From Bombilactobacillus bombi (GTDB lineage Bacteria; Bacillota; Bacilli; Lactobacillales; Lactobacillaceae): a stretch of DNA of 64,000 bases. The position numbers and the translations under genes were made by a program. Shown here in pieces: positions 60,708-64,000 of the stretch. The number at the start of each line of letters is the position of its first letter. Within the stretch, counting starts at the first letter, position 1. The notes below the pieces were generated by a model that searched no databases, had not been told where the DNA came from, and saw only the letters and a list, made by a program, of their open reading frames with translations. The DNA is taken from assembly GCF_964340835.1 (NCBI RefSeq), contig NZ_OZ204251.1, one strand, 5' to 3'.

Positions 60708-61718
60708 TTACTTATTGGTTGTTTGCACGCCCAAAACATCCAAAAAGAAAGTAAAAATTGGAATACCGACAATTAATCCCCAAGTTCCTAATAGTTGTTC
60801 TGAAATTAGTAAAACTACAAAAGTCACAAAAATGGGTAAATGGGTCCGACTAGACATCAATTTGGGATTCAAAACGTAAGTTTCCAAAGCATGAATAGCT
60901 AAAATTGCAATCCATACATAAATCATCGTCTGCAAACCGCCTACCGTATATCCAATAATTGACAGGGGAATTAACGAAATAATCACACCCGCGACTGGAA
61001 TCATCGACAAGAAGAACACCATCATTGCTAAACTAGGAACACTCGAAAACTTCAAAATAGTCAAAGCAATAGCAGTTAAAATCGTATTCACAACCGCAAT
61101 AATTACTTGGGCTTCTAACACTACTCCAAAGGTATTCACAAACTTCTTAGCAAAGAAATGGATATCTTCAAAAAGCCAGCTGACTTTGCTATCCTCAAAT
61201 GCACGTCCAAATTGATTCATCCAATCGACTTCAAAACTATAAAAATAACTCAATAAAAATGAAATCACAATTGTAAAACCAACAGCCCCAATGCTTGTAA
61301 CATAACGCCAAATTTCAGTTATGCCAGTTTTAATTTGGTCATCTAGTTTTAAATTCTTGGCACTCTCAACCAAAAAGGCAATTACGGGGTCACTTTGAAC
61401 TTTATTGCTATCATAAAAATTAAAAACTTTTTTCAACAAACTAAATGTTGAATCAATAATATTCGGAATGTAGTGAGTAGCTAACAAATAGATTAACCCA
61501 ATAATAATTAAATAAAGGGGCGTAATAATCCAAAAGGGACTTAATTTTACATGGTGTTGTATCTGCCGAATAAAATTAACCGACAAAAACGTAAAAACAA
61601 AAGTCAGCAGCACGGTACTCATTATTTGGCGCATTAACCAAATTATCAAAATACAAAATATCAGCACACATAACCGTCTTAACGGAACATTTTTCACAAA
61701 ATCATGATAAATTTTCAT
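60708..61718 (-). CDS. AI-2E family (PerM-like) membrane transporter
   Basis: The 336-aa protein has about seven to eight membrane spans and the family's features: an N-terminal TM pair, a soluble stretch (about 95-145), and the C-terminal GLQTMIYVWIAILAIHALETYVLNPKLMSSRTHLPIFVTFVVLL segment typical of AI-2E/YdbI/PerM proteins. Members export diverse solutes or Na+; a role with autoinducer-2 is shown only for E. coli TqsA. CCGGAGG lies in front of the ATG. It is upstream of and probably co-transcribed with the Q/P/N-rich protein gene (70 bp apart). Confidence 0.88.
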   Translation of the reverse strand: MKIYHDFVKNVPLRRLCVLIFCILIIWLMRQIMSTVLLTFVFTFLSVNFIRQIQHHVKLSPFWIITPLYLIIIGLIYLLATHYIPNIIDSTFSLLKKVFNFYDSNKVQSDPVIAFLVESAKNLKLDDQIKTGITEIWRYVTSIGAVGFTIVISFLLSYFYSFEVDWMNQFGRAFEDSKVSWLFEDIHFFAKKFVNTFGVVLEAQVIIAVVNTILTAIALTILKFSSVPSLAMMVFFLSMIPVAGVIISLIPLSIIGYTVGGLQTMIYVWIAILAIHALETYVLNPKLMSSRTHLPIFVTFVVLLISEQLLGTWGLIVGIPIFTFFLDVLGVQTTNK

Positions 61719-61813
61719 CCACAGCCTCCGGTAATTTTAACTTAGTCTTATCATAACAAAAATTATTCATCACACAACCTACTTGCTAAAATAATCTCAA
61801 AAAATTATATTAC

Positions 61814-61860
61814 AAAAAAACTCTATAATCTTGGAGACTATCTCCACTATTATAGAGTTT
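61814..61860 (-). terminator. Terminator of the 494-aa lipoprotein gene
   Basis: AAACTCTATAAT (61818-61829) and ATTATAGAGTTT (61849-61860), with an inner GGAGA/TCTCC stem, are followed by seven T on the minus strand. Confidence 0.88.
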
Positions 61861-61865
61861 AATTA

Positions 61866-63350
61866 TTAATTCCACGTAATATTAGCTTGCGGTAATTGCA
61901 CTGGAAAATTGCGGAATGGTGCCCACGTGACAGTATTAGAATCAGAATCGGGCTGTTCTAATAAATAAAGCTTATTTGCAGAAATTCCAAAAATTAAAAA
62001 TTCCCCTTCAGGTGTTGTGACGGTATTGGCGTTCTTTTTTTCTTGTAAAACCGCTGGTTCCATTAATGCTAGATATTGCATCGGGGCTTGCTTTTGTCCA
62101 GAACGGTCAACCCCCAAATAATTGCTAGCCGGCTGCGTAATACTAAATTTGCCATTAATATTAACACCGATACCAGCAATAGCACTATGATGTTTGCTTG
62201 CTACTGCAGCAACGTATTGACGCAAATCTGCATTAGAAGCCACTGGCTGCTTTTGCAAATTCAAATAATGTTGATAGATTTGATTATATTGCTCCGGCAA
62301 TTTCGGGGTACTTTGTTCGGTAGAATGTAGATGAATAGCTACTTCATCTCCTTCATCAGCACTTGCCCAAGGTTGAAAATCTTTATTATATAATAAAAGA
62401 TCCTTTTTCCCCCATTCTAAGCGCCAACGCTTTTGCTCAATATTGTTACCATACTTTTTAGTATCGGTAGCTAAATTGATAGCCTTAATAGCTGGATTAT
62501 CAATGTTTTGTCCACCTGTAAAGTAGCTAATCTTTAATAAGTTTAGCGGTTTAAAATAAAGCTTGCCGTACAAACTGGTTAAATAACCAGATAAGGTTTG
62601 CTGCTGCATGATGACAGGATTATCTACATCTGGATTATCTTTGCTTTGTGGTGCATGAATATAAACCGTATTAGTAAAAATGCCATTTTCCGCAATTGAT
62701 AAATGTCCGTACACTCGACTATTAGCTTGCATCGCGCGGTAATTATACTCACCAGCAATGGACTTACCATCTAATTGAGCTGTTTTGGCAGCTTTTACTT
62801 GATTAGGATCAACCACGTGTTTCATCAAAGTGGAACCCAACTTATCAGAAGCTGCGACCTTGATTGCTTGATGATGGCGACGCTTTTTCTGATAAGCTTG
62901 CGCTATCTTAGCATTAGTATGCGTGATTTTTCCAAGTTTCCATTTATTACCTTGATAAGTGACAGTATAGCCTTTTAATGTATAACCATGAATAGTCTCT
63001 TGATAACTATTTTTCAGAGCTATTACCATGCGTGGCGGAGTAGTATTAATAATAATCTCTTTACCATCTTTGTTAAGTCGATAAGTCGGATTGCCAAAAG
63101 AAGAATTCAAAAGATTAGCTCCCGATTTCCGATTAAACCACGAAATGGTTTTAACGCTAACAGTTTGATCACTATAAAAATGCAGCTGCATTAAATTACC
63201 TCGGCCATTGGCATCCCCCTGATATAAATACCAATTAGCGTTGCTCTGAGCAACTTGCTGGTTCAAAGGTTTAGCTTGTTTACAACCAGTCATCGCTGTT
63301 AACGTCAATATTAAAATTATAATATATCTAATTATATGTTTACTCTTCAT
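61866..63350 (-). CDS. Large lipoprotein of unknown function
   Basis: The 494-aa protein has a lipoprotein signal (MKSKHIIRYIIILILTLTAM-TGC, Cys23) and no further membrane span. The mature part begins with ANWYLYQGDANGRGNLMQLHFYSDQTVSVKTISWF and contains a second, related segment from about residue 195 (IAGEYNYRAMQANSRVYGHLSIAENGIF). This suggests duplicated beta-rich domains, each starting with a W/Y-x-Y strand and a GxLxL strand. I do not recognise a named family. TGTGAGGTTGAA precedes the ATG. Confidence 0.78.
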   Translation of the reverse strand: MKSKHIIRYIIILILTLTAMTGCKQAKPLNQQVAQSNANWYLYQGDANGRGNLMQLHFYSDQTVSVKTISWFNRKSGANLLNSSFGNPTYRLNKDGKEIIINTTPPRMVIALKNSYQETIHGYTLKGYTVTYQGNKWKLGKITHTNAKIAQAYQKKRRHHQAIKVAASDKLGSTLMKHVVDPNQVKAAKTAQLDGKSIAGEYNYRAMQANSRVYGHLSIAENGIFTNTVYIHAPQSKDNPDVDNPVIMQQQTLSGYLTSLYGKLYFKPLNLLKISYFTGGQNIDNPAIKAINLATDTKKYGNNIEQKRWRLEWGKKDLLLYNKDFQPWASADEGDEVAIHLHSTEQSTPKLPEQYNQIYQHYLNLQKQPVASNADLRQYVAAVASKHHSAIAGIGVNINGKFSITQPASNYLGVDRSGQKQAPMQYLALMEPAVLQEKKNANTVTTPEGEFLIFGISANKLYLLEQPDSDSNTVTWAPFRNFPVQLPQANITWN

Positions 63351-63403
63351 TTCAACCTCACAGGCAGATTATAGCATTAGATAAAATAGATGTGCAATAT
63401 CGA

Positions 63404-63907
63404 TTATTCTCTTCCTAGTAGTGGGCGTAATTTCTCGCGTAATTGCGTGCGCACTTTCCGCAAATAACGTGGCGTTACCCCCAGATTAATAGCCAATAGA
63501 GATAGCTTTTGTTCTTGCAATAAATGTTTAAACAAGATTTGTTGTTCTACTGCTGTTAATTGCGGCAATAATTCTTGAACTTGTACATCCCAAAATAAGG
63601 GTTCTCCTACTTGCTCATCGCTAATCATTAACTCATCAACATCACTATGCTCTTGGCGATAACGTTCGTGCCGCAACAAGTCAAGGGTGCGCCAAACAAT
63701 CCGTTGAAAAACATAATGATTAAACTCTTCTCCAGTTAAATGCGAATTAGACCAAGTTAAGGCATAAGTCAAATAGCCTTCTTGAACTAAATCCTCATAT
63801 AAATAATTACTTCGATAAACTCCGGCACGCTTTAATGCACCAAAAATCAAGCGTTGCTCTTTCCAAGCCAAAGTAAAACCAGTTGTCAAATCATGTTCTA
63901 AGTTCAT
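63404..63907 (-). CDS. Sigma-70 family RNA polymerase sigma factor (ComX/SigH-like)
   Basis: The 167-aa sigma factor has a short region 2 (YLYEDLVQEGYLTYALTWSNSH and FQRIVWRTLDLLRHERY) and a region 4 helix-turn-helix (LLPQLTAVEQQILFKHLLQEQKLSLLAINLGVTPRYLRKVRTQLREKL). The size matches the ComX/SigH-like alternative factors of lactobacilli that drive late competence genes in related bacteria; that role is inferred. TGAGGATATTTCACA precedes the ATG. A 16-bp perfect palindrome lies 26 bp upstream. Confidence 0.82.
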   Translation of the reverse strand: MNLEHDLTTGFTLAWKEQRLIFGALKRAGVYRSNYLYEDLVQEGYLTYALTWSNSHLTGEEFNHYVFQRIVWRTLDLLRHERYRQEHSDVDELMISDEQVGEPLFWDVQVQELLPQLTAVEQQILFKHLLQEQKLSLLAINLGVTPRYLRKVRTQLREKLRPLLGRE

Positions 63908-63932
63908 TGTGAAATATCCTCATTCGTCTATT

Positions 63933-63948
63933 CCACAAGCGCTTGTGG
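63933..63948. repeat. Perfect 16-bp palindrome upstream of the sigma factor gene
   Basis: CCACAAGCGCTTGTGG is fully self-complementary. It is the GC-richest stretch nearby and sits between the sigma factor start and the end of a possible upstream frame. It may be an operator or a loop-less hairpin; there is no T-run. Confidence 0.6.
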
Positions 63949-63953
63949 TACCT

Positions 63954-63998
63954 TTAAAATAACTGGTTTAAGCTGGCAATAATACTCGCTGAAAGCGA
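63954..63998 (-). CDS. Possible 3' end of an upstream gene (partial)
   Basis: One minus-strand frame at the right edge reads SLSASIIASLNQLF and then stops (63954-63956). Its composition is protein-like, and a gene is expected here, but the fragment is too short to identify. A second frame also ends nearby, so this is uncertain. Confidence 0.25.
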   Translation of the reverse strand, partial: SLSASIIASLNQLF

Positions 63999-64000
63999 TT

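Noticed and set aside
1..64000. Insertion sequences, prophage genes or CRISPR arrays
   Set aside because: No transposase, integrase, capsid or regularly spaced repeats were seen; the only mobile-looking item is the 101-bp inverted-end unit at 28645-28745.

Overview
The window is AT-rich (roughly 35% GC by eye) and comes from a low-GC Gram-positive bacterium. The gene order metG-tatD-rnmV-rsmA-veg-purR-glmU-prs is the Bacillus/Lactobacillus arrangement with ispE and the sporulation genes missing. Together with T-box leaders, ECF-type vitamin uptake, rpoE-pyrG-murA linkage and a WxL/BspA surface protein, this points to the family Lactobacillaceae. The exact genus cannot be fixed from the sequence alone. 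No insertion sequence, prophage, CRISPR array or rRNA gene was seen. One tRNA gene (Thr, GGU) is present.

Layout. 1-4,370: the start of a glycosyltransferase-like gene, then murA, pyrG (with a CTP-type attenuator), rpoE and a DUF1934 gene, all on the minus strand. 4,465-8,266: plus-strand lipL-HD phosphohydrolase, mscL and an M20 peptidase. 8,349-16,741: the conserved minus-strand housekeeping block prs, glmU, purR, veg, rsmA, rnmV, tatD, metG. 16,451-20,040: chorismate-mutase-like protein, sirtuin, HELRH protein, PEBP and Ppx. 20,078-22,764: a MarR-controlled MFS drug efflux operon. 22,954-28,329: a phosphonate-type ABC transporter operon that continues into a nucleotidase and a nucleoside deoxyribosyltransferase. 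28,330-30,060: a decayed type I toxin-antitoxin remnant and trpS with its T-box. 30,154-34,240: helD and brnQ with its T-box. 34,437-37,304: a PPOX protein, an intact holin-like type I toxin-antitoxin locus, a degenerate CPBP membrane protein and a lipoprotein. 37,356-41,232: a GH2 glycosidase and an MFS transporter. 41,389-43,590: tRNA-Thr, an HdeD-like protein facing a DtxR-family regulator, and DUF975. 43,641-48,527: a patA-like aminotransferase, two membrane glycosyltransferase genes and tyrS in one overlapping operon. 48,643-51,258: efp with a vitamin B6 group (kinase, ECF S component, YczE). 51,403-57,516: a 2,037-residue surface protein. 58,164-63,907: gpmA, a Q/P/N-rich cytoplasmic protein, an AI-2E-family permease, a lipoprotein and a ComX-like sigma factor.

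The most interesting non-routine items are: (i) an untracked 37-codon holin-like toxin gene with a convergent antisense RNA at about 35.28-35.60 kb, plus a second, broken copy at 28.50-28.75 kb disrupted next to a 101-bp unit with perfect 11-bp inverted ends; (ii) a PhnDCEE transporter translationally coupled to nucleotide-processing enzymes, suggesting uptake of phosphorylated nucleosides or organophosphates; (iii) a MurA with Asp in place of the catalytic Cys; (iv) a B6 salvage operon tying YczE to an ECF S component; (v) paired palindromes shared by a DtxR regulator and an HdeD-like gene; and (vi) a giant six-module WxL surface protein flanked by near-identical 19-bp direct repeats. Many start codons were moved to fit ribosome binding sites and promoters; the reason is given in each entry.
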